Origin: Enterocloster alcoholdehydrogenati
GTDB taxonomy: Bacteria; Bacillota; Clostridia; Lachnospirales; Lachnospiraceae
NCBI RefSeq assembly: GCF_013282095.1
Contig: NZ_BLTJ01000016.1
Span: 1 to 64,000, forward strand
DNA: 64,000 nt
Direction: 5' to 3'
In this document: positions 35,133-44,955 of the stretch, in pieces
Position numbering within the stretch: position 1 is the stretch's first letter
How the letters are laid out: the number at the start of each line of letters is the position of its first letter
Notes under the pieces: generated by a model
What the model was told of the DNA's origin: nothing
The model's database searches: none
What the model saw: only the letters and a program-made list of their open reading frames with translations
Made by a program: the position numbers and the translations under genes

Positions 35133-35161
35133 ATTATACGATTTCTTCCCCCTGTTGTCAA
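35133..35161 (-). promoter_or_regulatory. Promoter of the PL9 gene
   Basis: On the minus strand TTGACA (35156-35161), 17 nt, TATAAT (35133-35138): perfect SigA consensus. Confidence 0.85.
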
Positions 35162-35268
35162 TCAATCTACCGGTTTTTCCGTGCATTTCAGATATTTTCA
35201 CAATATTTATGTACAATTTTTGTGAAATGTATACAGGCATAATTCACGGCCGGTTCCGGGCTGGGCGC

Positions 35269-36144
35269 CTATCCTGCCAGCCATTTTCCCGCCAGCGTAA
35301 TCCAGCTCTGGCATTGCGGCTCTATATAGCGCTCCTGTCCGTCAGCCGTCTCCTCTGTGGCCAGCGCCAGGCCATGACAGCCCACGGGATAGAGATGGAA
35401 TTCCAGGCTGACGCCATTTTTCACCAGCGCGTCAGCTAACAGCAGTGAGTTCTGAACCGGAACTGTCTGATCTGTGACCGTATGCCACAAAAAAACCGGC
35501 GGAGTATGTGGCCCGACCTGCAGCTCCAGCGAAATCTCTCTTCTGCGCTTCTCATATTCCTCCTCACTGCCTTCCAGCGGATTTTTTTCCGTCTCTTCCA
35601 GCATATGTCCCCATAAAAGGCGCTCTGTGGATCCTTTGTGCCCCCATTCCCCGGCAGTCACTACCGGATAACAGAGAATCATGCCGTCCGGGCGGATCTG
35701 CTCTGCCTTCAGCCCCAACGGTTCAGACAGCCAGGACTTATTCCAGTGTACGCCCAGACTGCAGGCCAGATGGCCTCCGGCAGAAAAACCGGATACAACG
35801 ATGCCGGCCGGATCAATCCCCCACTCCTGCGCGTGCTCCCGTACAGTGGACACAAGAAGGGCCAGTTCCAGCAGCGCTGTTGGGAAACGGGCGGGCGCAA
35901 GGCTGTAGTGGAGGACAAAGACATGGCAGCCCATTGCCAGATACTGTCTGGCTATGGGCTCGTCCTCTCTGGCGGACAGATGCCCATAGCCGCCGCCGGG
36001 GCAGATGATGACTGCCTTACGTTTCTTTTTTTCTCTCTCCTCCTGTGTTCCTAAAAGCCAGGCTGTGTAATTTGCAGATCCCTTCTGTGTAAACTCACTG
36101 CCGCAGTCCTGGGGCAGCGGCAAGTTTTCTGTCCATGTTTTCAT
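35269..36144 (-). CDS. Alpha/beta hydrolase, BD-FAE/acetyl-esterase-like
   Basis: A 291-aa cytoplasmic hydrolase. The oxyanion-hole motif is in VIICPGGGYGHLS near residue 50, the nucleophile elbow GFSAGG near 120, and the acid and His parts are DQTVPVQNSL and GCHGLAL near the end. The layout is that of BD-FAE-type esterases and related acetyl-esterases, which release acyl groups from sugars. No signal peptide is seen. The start at 36144 has GGAGG 8 nt upstream. It follows the isoaspartyl dipeptidase by 29 bp and ends just before the PL9 promoter, so it could belong to either the peptidase or the pectin group. Confidence 0.83.
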   Translation of the reverse strand: MKTWTENLPLPQDCGSEFTQKGSANYTAWLLGTQEEREKKKRKAVIICPGGGYGHLSAREDEPIARQYLAMGCHVFVLHYSLAPARFPTALLELALLVSTVREHAQEWGIDPAGIVVSGFSAGGHLACSLGVHWNKSWLSEPLGLKAEQIRPDGMILCYPVVTAGEWGHKGSTERLLWGHMLEETEKNPLEGSEEEYEKRRREISLELQVGPHTPPVFLWHTVTDQTVPVQNSLLLADALVKNGVSLEFHLYPVGCHGLALATEETADGQERYIEPQCQSWITLAGKWLAG

Positions 36145-36173
36145 CAATACATCCTCCCTAGGTTTATTAAGCC

Positions 36174-37337
36174 TTATGACTCGTACGTTCCTTTTACCAG
36201 CAGCTTTTTGCCTTCCATCATCATCCGGCCGCCTGCCATGACAGTGTCCAGAGTCAGGTCCTCCTCCACCAGAAGCAGATCCGCGTCGCTTCCGGCACAG
36301 ATACAGCCTTTCTTCGGAGCCAGTTCCAGCACCTTTGCCGGGTTCGAGGTGAAAAAGGGCAGAGCCTTTTCAAGCTCCATTCCGCCATTTATTACCAGGG
36401 AGCGCAGCTGGGCGTACATATTCCCCACATCGGTCACTCCCATTTTCACCAGATTTCCATATTCGTCGTAATCAGACCAGCTTCCCTGGCCATCTGAACT
36501 TAAGGTAATACGCTCCATATCCGCTCCTGCCCGACGCGCTTCCTCTAACAGACCGATCATCGGATCCTGGATGCCTTCAATCTGCCCCTGTGGAAATTCC
36601 TCGCAGGTCAGGTCAATGGTTCCTCCCATTTTCACCAGACGGATACCGTCTAAGAACAAATCGTAATTGCGGTTGATATGGGTGGGCTGGAAGATTTTTA
36701 CAGGCAGATCCGTTTCCTCCAATGCCTCAAACACCGGAGTAAGTTTCTTCTTTCCGTCTCCCATATGAAGGACAAGGCAGCCGCATTTTCCGCTGATCAT
36801 CCCCGCCGTGCGCACATCACTTGCAAGACGGATCAGCTCGTCTGTTGAAATATTGGGAGCGCGGTGGTCAGAAAGAGCCAGCTTCAGGCCCAGAATTTCG
36901 TCAATAAAGGCAATATCCTTCTTAATGCTTCCAGTGATCGTGGGGGAAGGGACGCCGTAGGCGCCGCAGAAGGCATAGGCGGAGATGCCTTCCTCCTTCA
37001 GTCCCTTGATCTTTGCGATCAGGTCCTCAATGGTACGGCTCATGTCGTCTGTCCCCAAAAGCCCTACCACGGCAGTAATACCGGCTTTTATAATGGATGA
37101 AAGCTGGATCTGGGGCGTCCGTGTGTGAAAGCTGCCTTCTCCTCCCCCTCCTGTTACATGAACATGGCGATCGATCAGACCAGGCGCCAGCTTTTTACCG
37201 GAGGCGTCAATGATCCGGCAGCCTGTGCCTCCCTCCAGCGTCTCTCCTACAGCCTCGATGCGGCCGCCGCATACTAAAACGTCCCGCCGTCCCAGATGTT
37301 TTGGGGCATATACATCCGCATTTTTAAATAATATCAT
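36174..37337 (-). CDS. iadA: Isoaspartyl (beta-aspartyl) dipeptidase
   Basis: A 387-aa amidohydrolase-fold metallopeptidase that splits beta-aspartyl dipeptides. The metal motif HVHVTGGGGEGSFHTR lies near residue 60; GAYGVPSPTITGS, SDHRAPN, HMGDG, QPTHINR and the catalytic-Asp region SSDGQGSW follow in the IadA order. The start at 37337 overlaps the end of the ABC-F gene by 14 bp and fits the family length; the longer frame is out of family. Co-transcription with the ABC-F gene from the promoter at 39307-39335 is likely. The ARG-box-controlled dipeptide importer lies upstream on the same strand. Confidence 0.94.
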   Translation of the reverse strand: MILFKNADVYAPKHLGRRDVLVCGGRIEAVGETLEGGTGCRIIDASGKKLAPGLIDRHVHVTGGGGEGSFHTRTPQIQLSSIIKAGITAVVGLLGTDDMSRTIEDLIAKIKGLKEEGISAYAFCGAYGVPSPTITGSIKKDIAFIDEILGLKLALSDHRAPNISTDELIRLASDVRTAGMISGKCGCLVLHMGDGKKKLTPVFEALEETDLPVKIFQPTHINRNYDLFLDGIRLVKMGGTIDLTCEEFPQGQIEGIQDPMIGLLEEARRAGADMERITLSSDGQGSWSDYDEYGNLVKMGVTDVGNMYAQLRSLVINGGMELEKALPFFTSNPAKVLELAPKKGCICAGSDADLLLVEEDLTLDTVMAGGRMMMEGKKLLVKGTYES

Positions 37338-39210
37338 TGTGAATCTCTTCCTCCTGTTTGTTCTCATCCCTTTCAGGGTGAATTTCCAGCCAGATTTCAT
37401 ACCACTCCATACAGGCCTTGTGCCAGCTCTCCCAGGCTGTGCGTGCCTCTTCTTCCTCTGTCTCTTCCTCACGCAGCCAGTCTTTCGCCCATTCCTTTTC
37501 TGCAGCCAGCTGCGCCCGCTCTCCCGCTTCTTCCAGTGCCTCTGCCGCCAGCCGCAGCCGCCACTGGTCATAGGCTTCTTCTGTGGGGATTTCCCGCAGC
37601 CGGTGGCGTTCTGCCTTTGGCACCGCCTTAAGCCCCTCAATCAGCGCCTGCTCTTCCGCCTTCATCCGAAGAGCAGCCGGCAGCCCCTCTTTCTCCTTCT
37701 CTCTCCGTTCCAGAAAATGTTCATACCCAAAGGGATAATACATGGCGGAATGATTCTCAAAGATCAGGATGGATTTCGCCACACGGCTAATAAAATACCG
37801 GTCATGGCTTACGAAAAGAATAGTTCCCTGGTAGGCCCGGAAGGCAGATTCCAGCGTCTCCTTTGCCTGAATATCCATATGGTTGGTTGGCTCATCCAGA
37901 ATCAGGAAATTGGGGCGGCTCTGCAAAAGCTCCGCCAGCACCAGCCTGGCCTTCTCCCCTCCTGAAAGAGAGCTTACCCTTCTGGACGCTTCCCGCCCTC
38001 TGAACAGGTAATTTCCCAGAATGGTTCTCACTTCCTTTTCCGTCAGAGCCGGAAACAGGGCTTTAAAATGCTCCGCGACGGTCTTATCCGATTCAATGGC
38101 TGCGGAGTTTTGGTCAAAATACCCAATAGTAATATGATTTCCAATGGAGCATACACCATCCACCGGGGGCAGAAATCCGGCGGATGTCTTTAAAAACGTG
38201 GTCTTTCCGGCCGCATTCTCCCCTAAAAGCCCGATCTTCTGCCCCTTTCTCATCCGCAGGCTTACCTCCAGCAGACTGCGGCCTCCATGCCCGATCTTTA
38301 AATGCTCCGCCTCCAGCACCCACTTGCCGCCGGGCACAGCAGGAAGGATCTCCCCGGTAAATATATGGGCAAGATCCTCCCTCGGCGCCTCCACCCGTTC
38401 CATCCGCTCCAGCAGCTTTTTCCGTGATCTTGCAAAGGACGCCTTGGAGGGCTTGTTCTTAAATCGGCGGATCAGTTCTTCCTCATGGGAAATCTTTTCC
38501 TGCTGGCGGTTATAGGCCTTTAACTGAATCTCGTAGTTTTTCTGTTTCTGCTGGCGGTAAGCCGTATAATTTCCCACATATTTTGTAAGACACCCATCCT
38601 CCAGCTCGTAAACAACCTCCGCCGTCCGATCCAGAAAAAACCGGTCATGGCTCACCATCACCACCCCCCGGTCATAATTCCTTAAATACTGCTCCAGCCA
38701 CTGCACCGTCTCCATATCCAGATGATTGGTAGGCTCGTCCAGCAGAAGAATATCCGGCTTTTCAAGCAATAAGCCGGCCAGAGCCGCTTTCGTCCGCTCG
38801 CCGCCTGAAAACGTGTTGACCGGACGCATTTTATCCTCCTTGTGAAATCCAAGAGCTGTAAAAAGTCTGTCATACTCCCGCTCATACTCAAACCGCTCTC
38901 TGTCAAACATCCCCAGAGCCGGACAGCGGCTCATCAGATATTCTTCCACGGTCCGTTCCTCATGGATCAGGGCCTGCTGCCCCAGCATCCCTACTGTCAG
39001 CTTCCGGGAGCAGCAAATTCCCGGAAACTGACGCTTATCGTCCCGATCCAGCGCGAGCTCCCCGGCGATCAGCCGCAAAAGTGTGGTCTTTCCGGCCCCG
39101 TTTCGTCCTACTACAGCCACCTTCTGTGCTCCCTGTATCTCAAAATCAATATGGGATAAGACTGTATCACCGCCCAGGGTAACGGTACCGTCTGTAATCT
39201 GATACTTCAT
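37324..39210 (-). CDS. ABC-F family ATPase (translation factor or antibiotic-resistance type)
   Basis: A 628-aa soluble protein with two ABC domains and no membrane segment. Walker A motifs are GRNGAGKTTLL near 38 and GENAAGKTTFL near 330; signatures are SGGERTKAAL and SGGEKARLVL; both DEPTNHLD and DEPTNHMD Walker B loops are present. The inter-domain linker is of ordinary length and the last 90 residues are very rich in Glu, Trp and Ala. ABC-F proteins bind the ribosomal E site; some protect from antibiotics and some are housekeeping. Which applies here cannot be told, though a 95-nt leader with two stem-loops could allow attenuation. Confidence 0.92.
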   Translation of the reverse strand: MKYQITDGTVTLGGDTVLSHIDFEIQGAQKVAVVGRNGAGKTTLLRLIAGELALDRDDKRQFPGICCSRKLTVGMLGQQALIHEERTVEEYLMSRCPALGMFDRERFEYEREYDRLFTALGFHKEDKMRPVNTFSGGERTKAALAGLLLEKPDILLLDEPTNHLDMETVQWLEQYLRNYDRGVVMVSHDRFFLDRTAEVVYELEDGCLTKYVGNYTAYRQQKQKNYEIQLKAYNRQQEKISHEEELIRRFKNKPSKASFARSRKKLLERMERVEAPREDLAHIFTGEILPAVPGGKWVLEAEHLKIGHGGRSLLEVSLRMRKGQKIGLLGENAAGKTTFLKTSAGFLPPVDGVCSIGNHITIGYFDQNSAAIESDKTVAEHFKALFPALTEKEVRTILGNYLFRGREASRRVSSLSGGEKARLVLAELLQSRPNFLILDEPTNHMDIQAKETLESAFRAYQGTILFVSHDRYFISRVAKSILIFENHSAMYYPFGYEHFLERREKEKEGLPAALRMKAEEQALIEGLKAVPKAERHRLREIPTEEAYDQWRLRLAAEALEEAGERAQLAAEKEWAKDWLREEETEEEEARTAWESWHKACMEWYEIWLEIHPERDENKQEEEIHNDII

Positions 39211-39275
39211 TCCTCGTTCTTCCTCTCATTTCACAGGCATCAGCGCCCTGTTTTCAAGCCTGTCTCTATCCCCGG

Positions 39276-39299
39276 ACCGGCTTGCGCCTCCGGGCAGTC
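39276..39299 (-). promoter_or_regulatory. Stem-loop in the leader of the ABC-F gene
   Basis: On the minus strand CCCGGA pairs with TCCGGG at the very start of the expected transcript. A second stem, ACAGGC/GCCTGT, follows before the ribosome-binding site. Possible attenuator. Confidence 0.4.
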
Positions 39300-39306
39300 T
39301 TTTATC

Positions 39307-39335
39307 ATTTTACCACGAATTAAAACCATCTACAA
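39307..39335 (-). promoter_or_regulatory. Promoter of the ABC-F / iadA genes
   Basis: On the minus strand TTGTAG (39330-39335), 17 nt, TAAAAT (39307-39312). It gives the ABC-F gene its own start point, separate from the upstream dipeptide operon. Confidence 0.6.
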
Positions 39336-39487
39336 CCTCAGGAAAGCCGGCCGCATGAAACAGCCTGAGATCTGCTGCCGTCAGAATACACAGAAGGCTC
39401 CCCCCTTTCACCCTGCGGCAAAAGAGAGGAACCTTCCGTGTCTTTTTGTCTTTAAAATGAATATGCGTATTACGTTTGGGCCTTTTT

Positions 39488-40900
39488 CTAAACCTTCGGG
39501 AAGATACGGCTTCCGTATCTGGCGGCAAATACCCTTCCGCTTTCATCGCGGAATGCAGTCAGGTATACGTCGCTGTATTTCTTTCGCACCATGCCCTGCC
39601 ATGGATAAACAGCCTTTAGGTCCACCGGTTTTTTGTTGATTTCCATGGAAAGTCCTCCATTTCCGTCATCTGTTATCACAAACTGGTCGCCTTCTCCAGA
39701 GCAATAGGTTCCAGCCAGTTCTCTCCTTTCTTCCTCTGTCCAGGAGCGTGGGGTATGCTCCGGACGGGAGACCTCTAAGGACAGGCCGCAGTACAGTCTA
39801 AGAGCCATAGTGCCTATAGAGTAAACCGGCACATCCATGGTATTGCACAGTACGATCACACCGATGCCTTTCTGGGGACAGAAACAAAGGTTTGAGGATA
39901 CACCCGGAAGGCTTCCTCCATGCTCTACCATCACCATGTCCTCCATCTGGCTCATTTCAAGACCGTAGCCGTAGTAGATCCCCGGCTTTACGATCTGTCT
40001 GGGACGGCACATTTCCTCGATGGAATCGCGGTCAATAACCTGGGTTCCATCAGCGCTCTTCCCCTCGTTTAAGTACATGGCTGCATATTTCATCATATCC
40101 CCCAGAGTGGACTTTAAAGCCCCTCCGCCATGAAGAACAAAGGCATCATTTTCATAATCGCGGTCCGCTCTCCAGACTCCATCCTCCAGGGTATAAAGGG
40201 TGGCTGCATTTTCATCCAGAGTGTTGCGGATAAAGCTGATATTGCTCCGCTCCATTCCCAGAGGCTTAAAAATATGCTCCTCCAGATAAGCGCTGAAAGA
40301 GCCGCAGCCAGAGTGACGGCGCACGATGTCGGACAGCAGACCGAAACCGTCATTGCAGTAGCTCATCCGCTGTCCCGGTTTCCCTGTAAAATGGGTCTGG
40401 GCATCCAGGCGGCCCGCTACCCGGCGTATTCCTTCCTCCGCAAAGTCCTCCCTGAAAATCAGTTCCTCCTCTAAGCTGTCGGCAATTCCCATTTCCCTGG
40501 CCGTCTGATCCACAACAATCCTTGGCAGTGGGAAATATCCGCCGCTGTGGCTCATCAGATGCCACAGACGCACGTTTTCTTTCTGGTTTTTATTGGTAAA
40601 CTCCGGAATATAACGCGTCACCGCATCCTCCACCGATAAAATTCCATCCCTCTGCATCTGCATAATGGATAAGGCAGTGAACGATTTGGTCACCGATGCC
40701 ATTCCGAATATGGTATCCCGGTTGATGGGAAGTCCCTTCTCAGCATCACGCAGACCAAAGTATTTCTCATACAGAATCCTGCCGGTTCGATCCACCACTC
40801 CTACGGCAATGCCTCTGGCGTTGGACTCTTCCATAATCTGAGCAGTATGGCTCTCCAGCCTGCGGATTCCCTGTGATATGTCCTGCGCCTGTCTGCTCAT
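39488..40900 (-). CDS. Serine hydrolase, class C beta-lactamase / DD-peptidase family
   Basis: A 470-aa protein without clear signal peptide, so probably cytoplasmic. Active-site motifs of the family are ASVTKSFTAL (SxxK) near 74, SYCNDGFGLL (YxN) near 178 and EHGGSLPG (HxG) near 335. A C-terminal lipocalin-like extension of about 100 residues ends the protein. Members include D-aminopeptidases, esterases and peptidoglycan-dipeptide hydrolases. It overlaps the stop of the dipeptide epimerase gene by 4 bp (ATGA), so the two are translated together; hydrolysis of the epimerised dipeptide is a reasonable guess. Confidence 0.87.
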   Translation of the reverse strand: MSRQAQDISQGIRRLESHTAQIMEESNARGIAVGVVDRTGRILYEKYFGLRDAEKGLPINRDTIFGMASVTKSFTALSIMQMQRDGILSVEDAVTRYIPEFTNKNQKENVRLWHLMSHSGGYFPLPRIVVDQTAREMGIADSLEEELIFREDFAEEGIRRVAGRLDAQTHFTGKPGQRMSYCNDGFGLLSDIVRRHSGCGSFSAYLEEHIFKPLGMERSNISFIRNTLDENAATLYTLEDGVWRADRDYENDAFVLHGGGALKSTLGDMMKYAAMYLNEGKSADGTQVIDRDSIEEMCRPRQIVKPGIYYGYGLEMSQMEDMVMVEHGGSLPGVSSNLCFCPQKGIGVIVLCNTMDVPVYSIGTMALRLYCGLSLEVSRPEHTPRSWTEEERRELAGTYCSGEGDQFVITDDGNGGLSMEINKKPVDLKAVYPWQGMVRKKYSDVYLTAFRDESGRVFAARYGSRIFPKV

Positions 40901-41982
40901 TGAAACATTTCCTCCTTTAAGCGGCTAAGGCCCAGTCCGGGAGCCTCAGACAACACCAGATCCTTTGTATTTTCAATGGTGAAACCGCCCTCATACGGCA
41001 GTTCCTTTAAGGAAAAGCTGGCATCTAAGTCCGCCCGGGTAATATTTCCAAGAGCCGCGCCAAGAGCTGCCGCCGCATTGATGGCAATTCCGCTTTCCTC
41101 AGCCATGCAGCCCAGCATGATCTCTACTCCCGCTGCCTCGGCAATGTTCACAATTTTCTTTGCCTCCCAGAGGCCGCCGCACTTCATCAGCTTAATATTG
41201 ATGAAATCCACTGCCCGCTCGGAAACCAGATGCAGGGCATCTCTGGAATCCCAACAGCTTTCATCTGCCATAACCGGCACCGGGCTGTTGGCTGTCACAT
41301 ACTTTAAGCCCTCAAAGTCAAAACGGCGTACAGGCTGCTCAACCAGCTCAATATCGTACTCATTCAGTCTCTTTAACAGCTCCACCGCTTCTCTGGCGTT
41401 CCATCCCTGGTTGGCGTCCAGACGGATCTTCACATCATCGCCCACGGCCTCACGGATTGCTTTTACTCTCGCCAGATCCTCTGTAATATCCGTCCCCACC
41501 TTTGTCTTAATAACGCGGAATCCCGCTTTTATGTGCTCCTTTGCGTGAGCCGCCATGATTTCCGGTGCGTCAATTCCCACTGTCATATCCGTCTCAATGG
41601 TATTGGATAGCCCCCCAAGCAGCTTGTACAGCGCAAGTCCGCTGTCTTTTCCCAGTATATCATGGCAGGCAATATCAACGGCTGCCTTTGCGGTTCCCGC
41701 ATATGCCACTGCCCGGTTCATCACGGCGTTTACCGCCTCAATATCCCTTGGATCCATACCAATGAGTTTTTCCCTGAACACCTTTAAGGTTTCCACCGTA
41801 CCGGGCATATTTTCCCCCGTGATCAGCGGGCCGGGAGAGCCTTCTCCGTAACCGGTAATCCCTGTGTCGGTCTCGATTTCTACCAGGCAGCTTACTGCAT
41901 GGGTGATCACACCCAAAGAAATCCGAAAAGGACGGACCAGGGGAACCTGCATCATGTGAACCTTAATGTCCGTAATTTTCAT
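40897..41982 (-). CDS. Dipeptide epimerase (enolase superfamily)
   Basis: A 361-aa TIM-barrel enzyme of the mandelate racemase/muconate cycloisomerase group. The second-site KTKVG (KxK) near residue 160, the metal ligands in RLDANQGW, ELVEQPV and MADESCW, and the acid/base Lys in INIKLMKCGG match L-Ala-D/L-Glu and other dipeptide epimerases; some members act on cationic dipeptides. The start at 41982 is set by AAAGGAGG 7-8 nt away. It lies 53 bp after the last transporter gene and overlaps the serine hydrolase. Substrate specificity cannot be read with certainty. Confidence 0.88.
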   Translation of the reverse strand: MKITDIKVHMMQVPLVRPFRISLGVITHAVSCLVEIETDTGITGYGEGSPGPLITGENMPGTVETLKVFREKLIGMDPRDIEAVNAVMNRAVAYAGTAKAAVDIACHDILGKDSGLALYKLLGGLSNTIETDMTVGIDAPEIMAAHAKEHIKAGFRVIKTKVGTDITEDLARVKAIREAVGDDVKIRLDANQGWNAREAVELLKRLNEYDIELVEQPVRRFDFEGLKYVTANSPVPVMADESCWDSRDALHLVSERAVDFINIKLMKCGGLWEAKKIVNIAEAAGVEIMLGCMAEESGIAINAAAALGAALGNITRADLDASFSLKELPYEGGFTIENTKDLVLSEAPGLGLSRLKEEMFQ

Positions 41983-42035
41983 ATCTGTTACCTCCTTTTT
42001 TGTCTGCACGCATTCCTCAGATACAGAACGTGCAC

Positions 42036-43034
42036 TTATTGATTACATCCCCCGCAGAAATGACACGCGCACATATGGCCGCCGCCAATATCCTTAAGCT
42101 CCGGCTTTTCCACAGAGCAGATCTCCTGAGCCATAAAGCACCTTGTATGGAAGATGCAGCCAGATGGAGGATCTGCCGGACTGGGCAGGTCGCCCTTAAG
42201 CAGGATCTTCTTTCTGGTACTGTGGCGTTCCGGAAGCGGAATAGCTGACAGCAATGCCTGGGTGTATGGATGGGACGGATTCTCATACAGCTGTTTTTTA
42301 TCTGCAAGTTCAACCACATGACCCAGATACATAACCATCACACGATCGGAAATGTGGCGAATGACACTTAAATTATGGGAAATGAAAATATATGCCATTC
42401 CCATCGATTCCTGCAGATGGCGCAGAAGATTTAATACCTGGGACTGAATGGACACATCCAGCGCAGACACCGGCTCATCACAGACAACCAGAGACGGGCC
42501 CAGTACAATGGATCTTGCAATTCCAATTCTCTGGCGCTGGCCGCCGGAAAACTCGTGAGGATAGCGGTTGTAATATTTTGGATTCAGTCCCACCACTTCC
42601 ATCACCTTTAAAACGTGTTCCCTCGTCTCCTCCTTAGAGCCGTACCGTTTCTGAATATTCAACGGTTCCGCAATAATCTCGCCGATAGTCATACGCGGGT
42701 TTAAAGACGCGTAGGGATCCTGAAAAATGATCTGCATCTCAGCACGCATCCTGCGAAGCTCCTGGCCGGAAGCCTTTTTAAAATCCTGTCCCTTATAAAG
42801 GATCTCTCCGTCCGTAGGCTCAATCAGACGCAGAACGGAACGTCCCATGGTGGATTTTCCGCAGCCGGACTCTCCTACCACTCCCAGTGTCTCCCTGGGG
42901 TTTAAGGTAAAGGAAACGTCGTCCACTGCCTTTATAAATTTCTTTTCCCGTGTGCCGAAGGCTGATTTTGCCGGAAAAAGCTTTCTTAAATGCCTTACCT
43001 CCAAAAGAGGCGTTTCATTCATCTGTTCGCTCAT
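42036..43034 (-). CDS. Dipeptide/oligopeptide ABC transporter ATP-binding protein (DppF type)
   Basis: A 332-aa ATPase of a family-5 peptide importer. Walker [13 protein letters not shown], signature [14 protein letters not shown], Walker [13 protein letters not shown], and the C-terminal oligopeptide-ABC segment with four Cys ([10 protein letters not shown] ... CSV...) that usually holds a [4Fe-4S] cluster. Unusually, the extreme C-terminus [11 protein letters not shown] adds three more Cys. The start at 43034 overlaps the DppD gene by 4 bp. Confidence 0.94.
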   Translation of the reverse strand: MSEQMNETPLLEVRHLRKLFPAKSAFGTREKKFIKAVDDVSFTLNPRETLGVVGESGCGKSTMGRSVLRLIEPTDGEILYKGQDFKKASGQELRRMRAEMQIIFQDPYASLNPRMTIGEIIAEPLNIQKRYGSKEETREHVLKVMEVVGLNPKYYNRYPHEFSGGQRQRIGIARSIVLGPSLVVCDEPVSALDVSIQSQVLNLLRHLQESMGMAYIFISHNLSVIRHISDRVMVMYLGHVVELADKKQLYENPSHPYTQALLSAIPLPERHSTRKKILLKGDLPSPADPPSGCIFHTRCFMAQEICSVEKPELKDIGGGHMCACHFCGGCNQ

Positions 43035-44023
43035 TTGGCGCTTTCCTCCCATTCCTTCGTATATCTGAAACAGCGCACCCGGCGTCCCTTCACTTCCTCA
43101 AGCTCCGGCATCTGCTTTCTGCAGATTTCCTTTGCATAGGGACATCTGGGACAAAAGGCGCAGCCCTCCGGCATATCGTCGTAGCTTGGCACCATGCCCT
43201 CAATCACGCTTAATTCCTTCGTATCATCTCCATCCAATCTGGGAATACAGCTCATGAGACCAGAAGTATAGGGATGAAGAGGCTCGTCAAAAATCTGGTC
43301 GCAGGTCGCGTGCTCTACTACCTTTCCCGCATACATGACCATCACGTCATCTGCCACCTCGGCGATCACCCCCAGATCGTGGGTAATCATCATAACGGAC
43401 GTGCCTGTTTCTTCCTTTAATTCATTGATCAGATCCAAAATCTGCGCCTGAATCGTCACATCCAGAGCCGTTGTGGGCTCATCACAGATTAAAAGCTGCG
43501 GATTGCAGCAAAGAGCCATGGCGATCATCACCCTCTGGCGCATACCGCCGGAAAGCTGATGGGGATATTCGTCAAACCGTTTCTCTGCCAAAGGGATCTT
43601 CACTTTTTTAAGCATCTCAATGCCCTTTTCCCTGGCCTGCTGCTTTGTTGCTTTTTCATGGAGCAAAATTGCCTCCATCAGCTGCTGACCAATGGTAAAA
43701 ACAGGGTTTAAGGACGTCATTGGCTCCTGAAAGATCATGGCTATCTTATTGCCGCGAATCTCCCGCATCTGATTCTCACTCATCTTTAAGAGATCCTCTC
43801 CATCAAAGAGGATCTCTCCGCCCTCATAGCGGCCCGGAGGTGTTTCTACCAGCTGCATGATGGAAAGAGAGGTAATACTCTTGCCGCAGCCGGACTCTCC
43901 CACAATTCCTAATGTCTTCCCACGCTCTACCGAGAAGGAAACGTCATTTACCGCCTTTACAAGGCCGGCGTCGGTACGAAAATATGTCTTTAAATTCCTT
44001 ACTTCTAATATTTTATCTTCCAT
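43031..44023 (-). CDS. Dipeptide/oligopeptide ABC transporter ATP-binding protein (DppD type)
   Basis: A 330-aa ATPase partner of the DppF-type protein. Walker [14 protein letters not shown], signature [15 protein letters not shown], Walker [14 protein letters not shown]-loop MITHDLG, and the C-terminal [17 protein letters not shown] cysteine segment. The ATG at 44023 is preferred to that at 44038 because GGAGG lies 8 nt upstream of it. Third last of the tightly packed transporter genes. Confidence 0.94.
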   Translation of the reverse strand: MEDKILEVRNLKTYFRTDAGLVKAVNDVSFSVERGKTLGIVGESGCGKSITSLSIMQLVETPPGRYEGGEILFDGEDLLKMSENQMREIRGNKIAMIFQEPMTSLNPVFTIGQQLMEAILLHEKATKQQAREKGIEMLKKVKIPLAEKRFDEYPHQLSGGMRQRVMIAMALCCNPQLLICDEPTTALDVTIQAQILDLINELKEETGTSVMMITHDLGVIAEVADDVMVMYAGKVVEHATCDQIFDEPLHPYTSGLMSCIPRLDGDDTKELSVIEGMVPSYDDMPEGCAFCPRCPYAKEICRKQMPELEEVKGRRVRCFRYTKEWEESAK

Positions 44024-44037
44024 CCGTTCCACCTCCA

Positions 44038-44955
44038 TCAGTTTTTAAGCTTAGGATCCAGGGCATCTCTTAAGCCGTCGCCAAAAATATTAAAAGCGAT
44101 TACCGTTACCATAATGGCCACACCAGGCATAATGCTGTATACTGGCCGATAACTGATAAAAGTCTGAGCCGCAGAGATCATATTTCCCCAGGAAGGCGTA
44201 GGCGGCTGGATACCAATACCGAGAAAGCTTAAGGAAGCCTCATACATAATTGCATTGGGGATACCCAGAGTCACCAGCACAATGATCGTAGAGAGGCAGT
44301 TGGGAATCAAGCCTTTTGTAATGATCCAGAATGTGGACGCGCCGCAGGCACGGCTGGCCTCTATGTATTCCTTTTCCTTTAGCTGCATCACAGAACCACG
44401 GATCATGCGGGCGGTGCGAACCCAGGTCAGAAGGCCCAGGGCAATGAACAGGTTTAAAACACCCTTTCCAAGGAAGGTCATAATAGCCATGGCAAAAATC
44501 AGATCTGGAAATGCCTGAAAAATCTCCATAATACGTGAGATTATGCTGTCGATACGGCCGCCGTAATAACCGGCGACTGCGCCTAAGATCACGCCTACAA
44601 AAGAAGCCACCACCTGCGCCACAATACCGATACTGATGGAAACCCGTGATCCGTAGATAATCCTTGAAAGAATATCACGGCCGTACTCATCGGTTCCAAA
44701 GGGGTGAGCCATGCTGGGAGCTGCCAGCACTGCGCTGTAATCCTGATAGGTTGGATCATATGGCGCGATCACCGGAGCAAAAATAGCTGCCAGTACCAGA
44801 AGTACCAGAATCCCTGCGCAGAACATGGCCATCCTGTTCTTTTTTAATCGCTTTAAGCTGTCCCCATAAAAACTGGAATACTCCATTCCATGCTCCAGCA
44901 CGTCCTGCTCAAACTGTTTCTGTTTATTAAAAAAACGTATCATTTTCTTACTCAC
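44038..44955 (-). CDS. Dipeptide/oligopeptide ABC transporter permease (DppC type)
   Basis: A 305-aa inner-membrane permease with an N-terminal transmembrane helix (about 37-60), the extracytoplasmic segment with HPFGTDEYGRDILSRIIYGSRVS that marks DppC/OppC, and five further helices. The EAA loop reads EASRACGASTFWIITKGLIPN. It overlaps both neighbours by a few bases. Confidence 0.94.
   Translation of the reverse strand: MSKKMIRFFNKQKQFEQDVLEHGMEYSSFYGDSLKRLKKNRMAMFCAGILVLLVLAAIFAPVIAPYDPTYQDYSAVLAAPSMAHPFGTDEYGRDILSRIIYGSRVSISIGIVAQVVASFVGVILGAVAGYYGGRIDSIISRIMEIFQAFPDLIFAMAIMTFLGKGVLNLFIALGLLTWVRTARMIRGSVMQLKEKEYIEASRACGASTFWIITKGLIPNCLSTIIVLVTLGIPNAIMYEASLSFLGIGIQPPTPSWGNMISAAQTFISYRPVYSIMPGVAIMVTVIAFNIFGDGLRDALDPKLKN

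Noticed and set aside
39310-39546. 78-codon minus-strand frame between the ABC-F and serine hydrolase genes
   Set aside because: Begins inside the serine hydrolase gene, has no ribosome-binding site, and its 3' end runs over the ABC-F promoter.
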